64,000 nt of DNA, from contig NZ_JAUKWQ010000004.1 of assembly GCF_030504645.1 (NCBI RefSeq), positions 124,001 to 188,000 on the forward strand. Direction: 5' to 3'. The translations under genes were made by a program, and so were the position numbers. A model generated the notes under the pieces. It was not told where the DNA came from, did no database searches, and was given only the letters and a program-made list of their open reading frames with translations. This document shows positions 17,736 to 26,407 of this stretch, in pieces; position 1 is the stretch's first letter; the number at the start of each line of letters is the position of its first letter. This stretch comes from Rhizobium oryzicola. Its GTDB lineage: Bacteria > Pseudomonadota > Alphaproteobacteria > Rhizobiales > Rhizobiaceae.

Positions 17736-18677
17736 TCAGAAGCTCATGGATAGACGCAGCGCGACATTGTAGCCCTCTGGGCGATTTTCTGCTCCGAACT
17801 CCTTGTAAGCATGCAGGGTGAAAAGAGGCATGCCTGGTTTGAAGTAGCTGATGGCCGGCCCGGCGGCGAATACACGGGCACGGTTACCATCTCGCGAGCC
17901 CGTTCCTTTATCGTCGCTGATCTGTTGATAAGCATATCCCCCGACGCCCACAGTCCAGGCGTCGATGTGCTGGCCGACAGCAAATTCCTGCTTGTATTCT
18001 ATGCCGCTTCGATAGTCTGTCGCCGGATTGACCGTATTGAAGTTGACGTTGATCTGCGTCGACAGTTCAAAGCCGCCATCAGAAATATAAGTAGCGCCGA
18101 GAATGGGCGTTATTGTCCAATGATTGACACCCGTATTGAAGGCTTTTGACGCGCTGTATTCACCCGTCGGTGCCTGAATCTGAAGACCTGCGTTGACGAA
18201 GAAATTCGGTGGGGCCTGCCAGGCGAGAAGCAACGGCATGATCGCGGCATCGCCAAGCCCAAAATCACTGCCGGAAATCGCAAACGGTCCGCTTGGCGTG
18301 GGTACGTTTAGCCGGCCGCTGATGTTCATTAAAGGCAAGACACCGCCAAAACCCAACCTAGCGCCCAGCAGTTCTACATCAGTCATGTAGAAGTATGCCA
18401 AGGAGACCGTCTCCACCTCGAGGTGAAAGTTATTTGGTATCTCCTTGCCAGATCCATCCCTAAGGGTAGAGGACGAATAGTATGAGCTTCTTAATCCGGC
18501 CGTACCGTAAGGCGTTGTGGGCGGAAGGAGCCCTGCGCCGAAATCGGTCACGCCCATGGGAGTGATCGTACCTCCTTGCTCGACCGCGCGTGCCGGCGTC
18601 GACAACAAGAGAGCTACAGAAATCGCAGAACAAGCAAAAGCGGTCACGCGCGCACGCGCGATTCGTAAGTCAGACAT
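17736..18677 (-). CDS. Outer-membrane transporter-like protein (MetA/SphA phenol-pathway type)
   Basis: This 313-residue protein has a signal peptide (cleavage after S-T-P-A-R-A, near residue 31), alternating beta-strand sequence, and a C-terminal Ser-Met-Ser-Phe typical of outer-membrane barrels. It resembles the COG4313 family found in aromatic catabolic clusters, thought to help hydrophobic aromatics across the outer membrane. It is co-directional with the MFS transporter and amidase. The strong resemblance in texture supports the family call, but the transported compound is unknown. Confidence 0.78.
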   Translation of the reverse strand: MSDLRIARARVTAFACSAISVALLLSTPARAVEQGGTITPMGVTDFGAGLLPPTTPYGTAGLRSSYYSSSTLRDGSGKEIPNNFHLEVETVSLAYFYMTDVELLGARLGFGGVLPLMNISGRLNVPTPSGPFAISGSDFGLGDAAIMPLLLAWQAPPNFFVNAGLQIQAPTGEYSASKAFNTGVNHWTITPILGATYISDGGFELSTQINVNFNTVNPATDYRSGIEYKQEFAVGQHIDAWTVGVGGYAYQQISDDKGTGSRDGNRARVFAAGPAISYFKPGMPLFTLHAYKEFGAENRPEGYNVALRLSMSF

Positions 18678-18741
18678 CTATGTTCCCCAGGTTTCTACAC
18701 GAACCAATCCTGGAACTGTAAAAACGCAAGCCGGCACATGG

Positions 18742-19770
18742 TTATCCGATTTGGGAAGTATTCTTCATTTTGCTTCGAACATCCGCGTTCTCGCCGGGGC
18801 GCAGGGTCTCGGAGGGCAGTTCTGCAAACATATCTCGGTAATCGGCGGCAAATCGACTCAAATGCCAGAAGCCCCATTGGGCCGCGATATCGCCGATGAT
18901 GGCGCCCCGCTTCTCTCGCCTCGCCTGGATCAAAGCCTTGCGAACCATGTTCAGCCGTTCCGCCCTGATGAACTCCGTGGCCGGCAGGCCAACGGAATTG
19001 TTGAAGCAGGTTTGAAGGTGACGGCGGCTAATCCCCAGATGGGCAGCGACTTTAGTGACTGTCGGCACGTGGCTACAGTCGCGCAGCATTAAACGACGCG
19101 CCTTGTCGATAATAAGCTTATTGCTGGTGTCGCTGACGACCTCAACCTTTCGAGCCGAAGTAATCACGTTCAGAAGAATATCAGCAACATAGTCCTGCGC
19201 TGATGATCCTATCGAATTCAAACTCGCGGACCCGGCGCAAGTGGTTTCGGACAATAGGCCGGACAAGCAACGACTGAAGGCTGCTGTTTCGGCATGCCAC
19301 ATGGCAATGGAGGAGTAGGCACGGATGTAATTTGCCAAACCATCGAACCCTCGCAACGACAATTGTGCCGCAAGCCAGTTACGATCGATTGCCACATAGA
19401 CGAGATCAAGCGAGCGCGGCGTCAGGATTTCGGGCAGGAACTGCCCATCGACCATGAGGCAGACATCAGGATCGACCTCATGGCCGGAAAGCCAGGCAGT
19501 GCCTTCCGCATTGACAAGGAAGCTCAACACGAGGGATCCGGGCCAACTAAGGCCACGCTTCAGAAGCATCTTGTCAGCCCGCTCTCGGAAAATCTGGATC
19601 ATCCCCAGCTGGATCAACGAAAGCGAATAGTTTAGCCGACCCGGCGACATCTGCAGAAGGTCGAGTTGCCAACCCGGCATCACACCGATTGCTTCATCGA
19701 TGGAATGCACCCTTGCTCCGCAACACTGATGCGGCGGCCAACCAACGCGGATTTCAAGATCTGCGACCAT
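18742..19770 (-). CDS. AraC-family transcriptional regulator
   Basis: This 342-residue regulator has its two helix-turn-helix motifs in the C-terminal third. The first recognition helix lies near residues 250-270 (V-A-A-H-L-G-I-S-R-R-H-L-Q), followed by a second with W-G-F-W-H-L-S-R-F-A-A-D-Y near 305. The N-terminal sensor domain is not recognised. It lies 64 bp upstream of the outer-membrane gene on the same strand and most likely controls the transporter-amidase set. Confidence 0.87.
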   Translation of the reverse strand: MVADLEIRVGWPPHQCCGARVHSIDEAIGVMPGWQLDLLQMSPGRLNYSLSLIQLGMIQIFRERADKMLLKRGLSWPGSLVLSFLVNAEGTAWLSGHEVDPDVCLMVDGQFLPEILTPRSLDLVYVAIDRNWLAAQLSLRGFDGLANYIRAYSSIAMWHAETAAFSRCLSGLLSETTCAGSASLNSIGSSAQDYVADILLNVITSARKVEVVSDTSNKLIIDKARRLMLRDCSHVPTVTKVAAHLGISRRHLQTCFNNSVGLPATEFIRAERLNMVRKALIQARREKRGAIIGDIAAQWGFWHLSRFAADYRDMFAELPSETLRPGENADVRSKMKNTSQIG

Positions 19771-20091
19771 TCTGCATCCTCCTGCCTGCCTTTCAAGGTA
19801 AGCGTCTACTTCCCTAAATCAGCAATGCTCCCTCCAAGGCTCTTCTGAAGCAGCTACGAACGACACATGGAGCGTGCCCTCAGCCGCTAAGCATTCATTC
19901 AATTTTCGTGCCATCGACAATCGGAAGAGATAGGTAGCTCGGCCCCTTCGATCGCCCAATGCCGCCGCACGATCCATTCTCTAAGACTCGCGTTGCCTTT
20001 GACGCGGCAAAATTAACGCAGGCATATCTACGAAGATGTGGTGCAGGCCATATTCGGGCGATACAGCAACGGAGCGGCGGGTGGAGCCAAC
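19771..20091. other. Intergenic region with no recognised gene
   Basis: These 321 bp lie between the AraC start and the livF-like stop. The part next to 19771 should hold the AraC promoter. No terminator with a clear T tract, repeat or small gene stands out. Confidence 0.5.
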
Positions 20092-20817
20092 CTATTCTAT
20101 CCTGCCTCCCAGATACGTCGCCATGACACGCTCGTCGTTTGCCATATCGGTAGCCGCACCCTCCAGCACGAACTCACCTGTGTCCATGACATAGGCATAA
20201 TCCGCCACATCCAGCGCCGCACGTGCATTCTGCTCCACAAGGAGAATTGAAACGCCTTGATCACGCAATCCTCGTACGCGTTTCAAAACATCGCGCACAA
20301 TGGTCGGTGCAAGACCGAGGCTTGGTTCATCGAGAAGCAACAAGCGGGGTTGTGACATCAACGCCCGCCCAATGGCGAGCATCTGGCGCTCGCCACCGGA
20401 CAAGGTCTGTGCCAGCTGTGTCTGCCGCTCTGCAAGCCTCGGAAATTGTTCGAAGACAGCGTCCAAGCTCTTCCTAACAAAGGCCTTGTCATGGCGTCGT
20501 ACGAAGGCTCCAAGCAGCAGGTTATCGAGAACCGGCATGTCGCCGAACAGGGCACGTTGTTCCGGTACGAGGCAGAAACCTCGCTCAACCCGATCTTCCA
20601 CCGTCATGCGGGAAAGATCCTGACCCCGGTATTGCGCCCGCCCACTCCAAGGCAAAAGTCCGGCCGCTGCAGAAAGAAGCGTGGTCTTGCCAGCCCCGTT
20701 CGCACCAATGACGGTGGTGATCTGCCCCTCGTCAAGCTTAAGGGTGACCCCGCGAACGGCCTCAACCTTGCCGTAAGCCACATGAACCCCTTCGAGAGAT
20801 AGCAAAGCGGCACTCAT
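20092..20817 (-). CDS. Branched-chain/aromatic ABC transporter ATPase (LivF type)
   Basis: This 241-residue ATPase has Walker A (GANGAGKTT) near residue 38, signature LSGGERQ near 136 and Walker B (L-L-L-L-D-E-P-S-L-G-L) near 157. It is the second ATPase of a Liv/HAAT importer. Its ATG overlaps the stop of the permease-ATPase fusion. The importer is divergent from the MarR gene of the iac cluster, so it may bring in indole-3-acetate or another aromatic acid instead of branched-chain amino acids. Confidence 0.88.
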   Translation of the reverse strand: MSAALLSLEGVHVAYGKVEAVRGVTLKLDEGQITTVIGANGAGKTTLLSAAAGLLPWSGRAQYRGQDLSRMTVEDRVERGFCLVPEQRALFGDMPVLDNLLLGAFVRRHDKAFVRKSLDAVFEQFPRLAERQTQLAQTLSGGERQMLAIGRALMSQPRLLLLDEPSLGLAPTIVRDVLKRVRGLRDQGVSILLVEQNARAALDVADYAYVMDTGEFVLEGAATDMANDERVMATYLGGRIE

Positions 20818-22574
20818 GCGAGACCTCCAAGGTAGGCTTCCTGTACAGCGGGATCCCGGCGGATCGTAGCAGGATCGCCCTCCCGCAGCTTTTGTCCGAA
20901 CACCATGACCACGAGCCGGTCTACGAGGTTCATGACGAAGTCCATGTCGTGCTCGACGATGAGGATGGTCAGACCCTCGCCGCGCAACTTGTTCAGGAGT
21001 GCGGCCAGCGCGTCCTTTTCCTTCTTGCGAAGGCCGGCAGCTGGTTCGTCGAGGATTAGAAGGACCGGATCGACCGCCAGCGCACGGGCAATCTCCAGAA
21101 CACGCTGCTGGCCTAGCGGTAGATCTCCCGCCAGATCGTGTGCACGCTCGGCAAGCCCAACCTGTTGCAGTCGCATGAGTGCTTCAAGCCGTGCGCGTTC
21201 CTCCTCCGCACGATCGAGCCTAAGTCCACTTTTGATGTAGCCTGCACGGGTACGGAGGTAAGTGCCGCTGACCACATTATCCAGCAAGGACATGCCATGC
21301 CGCAGTTTTACGTGCTGAAAGGTGCGGGCACAGCCAAGGGCAGCAACTTCGCGCTGGGAAAGACGGCTGGCATCCCTGCCAAGGAAGCGAACCGACCCGC
21401 TTGTAACGGAAAGCGTTCCCGTGATCAGGTTGAACATCGTGCTTTTGCCGGCACCGTTCGGGCCGATCAGTCCTACGATTTCGCCCGCCTTCACGTCAAA
21501 GCTGACCTTGTTGACGGCAATAAGCCCACCGAAACGCCGTTCGACGGCATCCACCTCCAGTACCGTGTCCCCCGGCGCGGGCAATTGCCGTTTGGGGAGA
21601 AGTCCCGCTTCCTTTAGGATCGGACGCGACGTGCGCCGGACCACTTTGAGAACCAAGGGCATCAGACCGCTTCTGGCAAAGCGCAGGATTAAGATCAGCA
21701 TCAGGGCAAAGGCTACCTGCTCAAGCTGCGCGGGGTTGCTCGTCAGATGTGGCAGAAGATCCTGAAGCCAATTCTTGATCAACACGACCAAACCAGAGCC
21801 AACTGTCGCCCCCGCCACGTGCGATGCGCCCCCTGTCATCGCCATCAGCAGATACTCGATAGAGATCTTCACTTCGAACGGCGCAGGGCTGATGAAGCGG
21901 GTCATATGCGCATAGAGCCAGCCGGCGATGCCTGCGAATATGCCGGAAATGACAAACACCCGCAGCCGTGTGCCGAAAGTGTCCATGCCGATACTTCCCA
22001 TGAGGTGCGCTCCACCTCGCAGAAGACGCAGCGCCCTTCCCTCACGGGAATCGAGTAGATTCAGGCTGAAGAGCGTTGCCAGAAGCGCGAAGGTCCAGAT
22101 GAGATAGTACATCGCCGTCTGCGACATGAAAGAAATGGGACCGAGCGTGATGGGCGGGATATTGAGCATTCCGCTATGACGGCCGAGTAGCTCCAGATTG
22201 CCGAAGAGATAGTAGATCGACAAACCCCAGGCGATTGTCGAAAGTGGAAGGAAATGCCCACCCAGACGCAGCGTGATGACGCCAATGGCCAGCGCACTGA
22301 CGGCCGTGAGGGCTAGGGCGAAAATAAGCCCCAACCAGGGTGACCAGCCCAGGGCAGTGGTCAGCCAACCGGTGGTATAGGCCGCAATGCCAACAAAGGC
22401 CGCCTGTCCGAAGGACATCATTCCGCCAATACCGGTCAGAAGAACAAGGCCAAGGACAACAAGCGAACTAACGCCGACATGGCTCATGAGGGTGACAAGA
22501 AAAGGTGGCGCCACGGCAGGCAGCGCAAAAAGCGCAAGAACCACGACGACAGCGAGTAAACGTGCGGGCATCAT
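20814..22574 (-). CDS. Fused LivM permease and LivG ATPase
   Basis: This 586-residue protein joins a LivM-type permease (residues 1 to about 310, eight or more membrane segments) to a LivG-type ATPase (about 335-586). The ATPase part shows Walker A (GPNGAGKST) near residue 378 and the LivG-style signature L-P-L-G-Q-Q-R in place of LSGGQ. The start is one of two adjacent ATGs (22574 or 22571) behind GAGGAGC; the longer frame upstream overlaps the livH end. Such fusions are known in alphaproteobacterial importers. Confidence 0.87.
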   Translation of the reverse strand: MMPARLLAVVVVLALFALPAVAPPFLVTLMSHVGVSSLVVLGLVLLTGIGGMMSFGQAAFVGIAAYTTGWLTTALGWSPWLGLIFALALTAVSALAIGVITLRLGGHFLPLSTIAWGLSIYYLFGNLELLGRHSGMLNIPPITLGPISFMSQTAMYYLIWTFALLATLFSLNLLDSREGRALRLLRGGAHLMGSIGMDTFGTRLRVFVISGIFAGIAGWLYAHMTRFISPAPFEVKISIEYLLMAMTGGASHVAGATVGSGLVVLIKNWLQDLLPHLTSNPAQLEQVAFALMLILILRFARSGLMPLVLKVVRRTSRPILKEAGLLPKRQLPAPGDTVLEVDAVERRFGGLIAVNKVSFDVKAGEIVGLIGPNGAGKSTMFNLITGTLSVTSGSVRFLGRDASRLSQREVAALGCARTFQHVKLRHGMSLLDNVVSGTYLRTRAGYIKSGLRLDRAEEERARLEALMRLQQVGLAERAHDLAGDLPLGQQRVLEIARALAVDPVLLILDEPAAGLRKKEKDALAALLNKLRGEGLTILIVEHDMDFVMNLVDRLVVMVFGQKLREGDPATIRRDPAVQEAYLGGLA

Positions 22575-22575
22575 A

Positions 22576-23631
22576 TCAGGCAAGCTCCTCGATTTCTTCG
22601 TCACCGTCACGGTGAACGGCGAAGGACCGCCAGATCAGCACCGGAATGACCACGCTGAAGATGATGATTTCCTTGTAATCACTCGCAACGAACGAGGCCC
22701 CGCTTTCCAGGATACCAATGAAAACAGAACCGATCGCCGTAATGGGATAGCTGGCCATGCCACCGATGATCGCGCCGACGGACGCCTTCAAACCGATCAT
22801 GAACCCGGAATCGTAGTACATGGTCGTGACCGGCGCGATCAGAATACCGACAATGGCAGCAAGCCCCGAAGCGATGAGATAGGCCGCCGCGGCCGCTCGC
22901 TCCGGCCGGATACCCATGAGGCGAGCTCCGACGCGATTTGAAGCAGTTGCGCGCAAAGCCTTCCCGGTAATGGAGCGTCCGAAGAACAGGTAAAAGACGA
23001 GGCTCAGCAGCAGCGCTACGATCATCATGAGTATCTGCTGCGCTGGAACCACAACGCCGCCCGGCAGAGAAGCAACACCATCGAGAATGGGGTTCGTGCG
23101 CACGCCTTCAGGCCCGAAGACGATAAGGCCAATTCCAGCAATCAGGAAATGAACCGCGATAGCGACGATGAAAAGAATGAGCGTAGATGACGTTGCAAGC
23201 GGCCTCAGCGTCAGGCGGTCAATCAGCACGCCCATGGGCAGGATCAATGCCATGGTAATCGCAATGCGCAGTATCTCAGGAACATCCTGTTTGGCGATTG
23301 CCAATCCGGCGATACACGGTATGAGCGGCAAAACGGCGTAGAAGAAGATCGCGTGCGGCAAACGACGCGCAGAGCCGTTACGCACCAGGGTAACGCATTC
23401 AGCAAGACAGGCGAGAACGGCCATGGCAGCGACCAGCCAGATCGAGCCAGGCACCGTGCGGCTTTGAAATGCAGCAAGTGTCAGCGCTGCAAAGGCGGCA
23501 ATATCCCCGGAGGGAATGAAGATCACGCGGGTCACCGAGAAAACCAGCACGAAACCCAGGCCCGCAAGCAGGTAGATCGCTCCGGTCGACAGCCCGTCGA
23601 TCAGCAAAATAAGAACAATGTCCAAAGACAT
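22576..23631 (-). CDS. Branched-chain/aromatic ABC transporter permease (LivH type)
   Basis: This 351-residue inner-membrane protein is the LivH partner. ATG 23631 follows GGGAG and gives the usual N terminus with a short cytoplasmic lead and the G-A-I-Y-L-L-A-G-L-G membrane start. An insert makes it longer than the common 290 residues. It ends 1-2 bp before the fusion gene, so coupling is likely. Confidence 0.86.
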   Translation of the reverse strand: MSLDIVLILLIDGLSTGAIYLLAGLGFVLVFSVTRVIFIPSGDIAAFAALTLAAFQSRTVPGSIWLVAAMAVLACLAECVTLVRNGSARRLPHAIFFYAVLPLIPCIAGLAIAKQDVPEILRIAITMALILPMGVLIDRLTLRPLATSSTLILFIVAIAVHFLIAGIGLIVFGPEGVRTNPILDGVASLPGGVVVPAQQILMMIVALLLSLVFYLFFGRSITGKALRATASNRVGARLMGIRPERAAAAAYLIASGLAAIVGILIAPVTTMYYDSGFMIGLKASVGAIIGGMASYPITAIGSVFIGILESGASFVASDYKEIIIFSVVIPVLIWRSFAVHRDGDEEIEELA

Positions 23632-23725
23632 CCGGATACTCCCGAACATGACTGCGCACGACCCCGGACAAGGGATCTGTGAAAGGCGGCAGGCGCCATT
23701 CGCCCACCGCATCTGCATCCATCGA

Positions 23726-24964
23726 TCAGGAGATCAATTTCCAGTCGCTCTTCTCCAGCTTCACGAGAACCCGAGAGCGCTCGTCATTGCCGTAGCGTGA
23801 GCCGGGCTTGAAGTTGTAGACGCCATGAGAACCAACCACTTCACGTGCATTGGTCAATGCATCGCGAAGAGCAAGCTTGAATTGCGGCGTCCCCGGCGCG
23901 TTCGTTTTGATGGCGTTTTCTGCCGCAGCAAGGAACAGCACCCAGGCATCGAATGAATAGCCCGAAAACGCATTGGGTGTCGCATCAGGAACGGTAGCCT
24001 TCAACGCCTTGGCAAACTCTTGCGAGACGGCTTTTGTCGGATTGGTGTCGGCAAGCTGTTCGAAAACGACCACCGGTCCGGTAGACGCAATTAAGCCTTC
24101 CACCGCGGCGCCGCCAACCTTGACGAAAGCCGGATTGATAATGGCGGGCGTACCATAGAATTGCCCCTTGTAGCCCCGCTCCCGCAGCGCGAGATAGGGC
24201 AGCGCGCCGGGTGTACCGGAACCACCCCCGACGAAAACGTCAGGCCGTGTCGCGAAGACCTTGAGGGCCTGACCGGTCACCGATGTGTCGGCACGGGCGT
24301 AACGCTCGTTTGAGGTAACCTTGATGCCAGCCGCAGGTGTCGATTCCATCAGGGCATTGTAGACGAGGTCGCCCCAGGGGTCAGCAAACCCCATATACCC
24401 GACGGATTTGACGCCCGCCTGCTGCATATGCGCAACCGCGCCCGCAATCATAAGCGGTGCAGGCTGAGGTATCGTAATCGTCCAATTGCCCGGTTCTCCT
24501 TGCGGATTTGCGTTTGCGATGCAGATCAAAGGTGTCTTCGTCTCTGCGCACACCGTCGCAATCGCCAGCGCGCCCGGCGAGCCGGCCGTGCCGATGATCA
24601 CGTCGACATTGCTTTCCTGAATGAGCTTGCGGGCGTTAACAGCGGCGATCGTTGGATCGGAGGCATCGTCGAGAGCGATGAGTTTGACGGACTTGCCCCC
24701 CACCTGGTTCTTGAAGGCCAGAGCGGCTTTGATGCCCTGATCATAGGGAATGCCGAGCGAAGACACTGGACCTGACATAGATGTGATGAAGCCAACAACG
24801 ATAGTGCTGTCTGCAGCGCGGGCACGCGAAACAAGCCCTACCGGAAAGGAGGACATTGCGGCAGTTGCTGCGACCGCGCGTGCGCCACGCTTGAGAAACT
24901 GTCTGCGGTCAAGGTCGCTTGTTGTCCGCGCCAAGAGCGGGTGAATGGAACCCAGATTTTTCAT
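23726..24964 (-). CDS. ABC transporter substrate-binding protein (LivK type), Tat-like signal
   Basis: This 412-residue periplasmic binding protein starts at ATG 24964 after AGGGGAAC. Its leader contains D-R-R-Q-F-L-K-R, a twin-arginine motif, then a hydrophobic stretch and an A-R-A-A-D cleavage zone near residue 51. The mature domain begins T-I-V-V-G-F, typical of type I Liv binding folds. It is the first gene of the importer and divergent from the MarR regulator, which suggests shared control. The ligand is not evident from sequence; an aromatic acid fits the context. Confidence 0.86.
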   Translation of the reverse strand: MKNLGSIHPLLARTTSDLDRRQFLKRGARAVAATAAMSSFPVGLVSRARAADSTIVVGFITSMSGPVSSLGIPYDQGIKAALAFKNQVGGKSVKLIALDDASDPTIAAVNARKLIQESNVDVIIGTAGSPGALAIATVCAETKTPLICIANANPQGEPGNWTITIPQPAPLMIAGAVAHMQQAGVKSVGYMGFADPWGDLVYNALMESTPAAGIKVTSNERYARADTSVTGQALKVFATRPDVFVGGGSGTPGALPYLALRERGYKGQFYGTPAIINPAFVKVGGAAVEGLIASTGPVVVFEQLADTNPTKAVSQEFAKALKATVPDATPNAFSGYSFDAWVLFLAAAENAIKTNAPGTPQFKLALRDALTNAREVVGSHGVYNFKPGSRYGNDERSRVLVKLEKSDWKLIS

Positions 24965-25125
24965 TTCATGTTCCCCTGAGATCTGATCGATTTTCGATCG
25001 TGAAACTCCAGATGCCGCGGGCATTATTTCGCCTCATCCCGGCATCGGCAAAAGTTTACCCCTTGACGGCCTCTCCATAAGAAGCCGCCTCCCATTGCTT
25101 GGCTTTGCACCAACAAAGAAGAAAA

Positions 25126-25135
25126 TTCACGTGAA
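25126..25135. promoter_or_regulatory. Perfect 10-bp palindrome
   Basis: TTCACGTGAA is self-complementary and sits in the AT-rich core of the livK/MarR region. Its ACGTGAA half is shared with the 20-bp dyads found at 32681 and 32942, but the second half is not conserved. Confidence 0.35.
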
Positions 25136-25150
25136 AAATATACTTTTTGA

Positions 25151-25166
25151 CTTGATGTTTTTCAAG
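25151..25166. promoter_or_regulatory. Inverted repeat, candidate MarR operator
   Basis: CTTGA and TCAAG form an inverted repeat around a 6-bp spacer. The spacing fits MarR-family operators, and the MarR gene starts downstream. No proof beyond position. Confidence 0.4.
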
Positions 25167-25395
25167 CTCTTTTCCATTTTACAAGTGAAAATCTTCTTTG
25201 ATTTCAAAATCCTTCCAATAATTTACCTTCTTCTGATGAATGGCCGCCTTGACCGCGATGAAATCGGGTAATTCGCCGGATATGGTGGTTGCGAATAAGG
25301 GAATTTTCCACTATCGCCATGGCGCGCAAGCAGTGGATGCGCACTGCCCGAAGCTTTTCGGGAAGGCCAAAACACCAAACAGGCACGAGACACTC

Positions 25396-25878
25396 ATGTT
25401 TGAAAACACAGCTCCTAATGCTGCTGAACACACTGGAGTGACTGCAGAAAAGCGAATGAAGAAAGACTGGCCGTTTTACTGGGTGTCGCGTGTGAACGCG
25501 CGCTACGCGCAGGTTCTTGAACGTCGCCTGAAGCCGCTGAACCTGGATGTGGCGCGCTGGCGCGTCCTCATGTCGCTTTACGAGGACGAGCATCTGAGCG
25601 TCTCGGAAATTGCCGACTATGCGGTCATCAAGCTCAATACCGTGACGAAGATCGTCCAGCGCATGATTGCCGACGGACTTGTCGTCACCCGCGTCCGGCC
25701 CAATGACGGGCGCGTGACCGAAGTCTGCCTCACTCCCGAAGGCGACCGTCTGCGTCGTCTCGCCCGCAAGGAGGCCGACCACGTGTTCGCCTCGTCCTTC
25801 GTCAACATCACACCGGACGAACTGGCGCAATTGAACGGCCTTCTGGAGAAGGTTTTTCTGCAACTCGAAGGGGCGTGA
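25396..25878 (+). CDS. iacR: MarR-family regulator of the iac cluster
   Basis: This 160-residue regulator shows the MarR winged helix: L-S-V-S-E-I-A-D-Y-A-V-I-K-L-N-T-V near residues 70-86, then a wing with D-G-R near 103. iac clusters in Pseudomonas and others carry a MarR repressor, IacR, that responds to indole-3-acetate, and this gene is convergent with the last iac gene. ATG 25396 is chosen because the family starts near there; the upstream extension looks non-coding. It could also control the divergent importer. Confidence 0.72.
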   Translation: MFENTAPNAAEHTGVTAEKRMKKDWPFYWVSRVNARYAQVLERRLKPLNLDVARWRVLMSLYEDEHLSVSEIADYAVIKLNTVTKIVQRMIADGLVVTRVRPNDGRVTEVCLTPEGDRLRRLARKEADHVFASSFVNITPDELAQLNGLLEKVFLQLEGA

Positions 25879-25892
25879 GGCTGAGCAGGCCA

Positions 25893-26405
25893 TCAATGCG
25901 GCTTCAGCGGGTGGAAGGCACGATCGAACCATATGAGGCCGTTGGCTTCACCTTCAGCGACTTCGGTTGAGATGACTTCGCAAAAGAAGACGCTGTGTGT
26001 GCCGCGAAGTTGCTGATCAACAATGCGACAGTCGAAAGCAACGGCAGCATCCGCCAGAACCGGCGCGCCGGTCACACGCGTGTGCCACTCGGTGGTAGCG
26101 AAACGATCCTCCCCGGTCCAGCGGGCAAAGGCCCGCGACAGGTCCTGATGCGTGGGGCTCAGGACATTGACGCAGACCACGCCGTTTTCCACGAAAGCAT
26201 CATGCGAAAAGGCCTTGCGGTTGATGCAGACGAGCAGCGTTGGCGGCTGGTCTGTCACGGAGCAGACGGCCGAGACGGTGAGCCCATGGCGACCCGCCGA
26301 GCCGTCGGTGGTGACGATGTTGACGGACGCGCCGAGGCGGCTCATGCCGTTGCGAAACGCAAGCGCTTCCGGGGTCGGGGCTTGTGGAGTGGCATCTTGG
26401 GTCAT
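25893..26405 (-). CDS. iacG: Flavin reductase of indole-3-acetate degradation
   Basis: This 170-residue protein is a short-chain flavin reductase of the HpaC type: N-x-V-T near residue 30, the S-x-S-V-x-P-like core S-A-V-C-S-V-T-D-Q-P near 48, and a terminal F-x-P-L-x-P-H. In the Iac pathway IacG is thought to supply reduced flavin to the IacA monooxygenase. The start at ATG 26405 is 2 bp after the iacF stop, with the family-like length. It is the last gene of the minus-strand iac operon. Confidence 0.82.
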   Translation of the reverse strand: MTQDATPQAPTPEALAFRNGMSRLGASVNIVTTDGSAGRHGLTVSAVCSVTDQPPTLLVCINRKAFSHDAFVENGVVCVNVLSPTHQDLSRAFARWTGEDRFATTEWHTRVTGAPVLADAAVAFDCRIVDQQLRGTHSVFFCEVISTEVAEGEANGLIWFDRAFHPLKPH

Positions 26406-26407
26406 GG

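Larger units (their letters stand above)
24965..25395. promoter_or_regulatory. Divergent regulatory region between the importer and the MarR gene
   Basis: These 431 bp separate livK and the MarR gene. The centre (25110-25210) is very AT-rich and contains several dyads: TTCACGTGAA, CTTGA-N6-TCAAG and a loose ATTTTACAAGTGAAAAT palindrome. It is the natural place for divergent promoters and MarR binding. An in-frame extension of the MarR gene runs back to 25240 but has no supporting ribosome-binding site. Confidence 0.55.
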
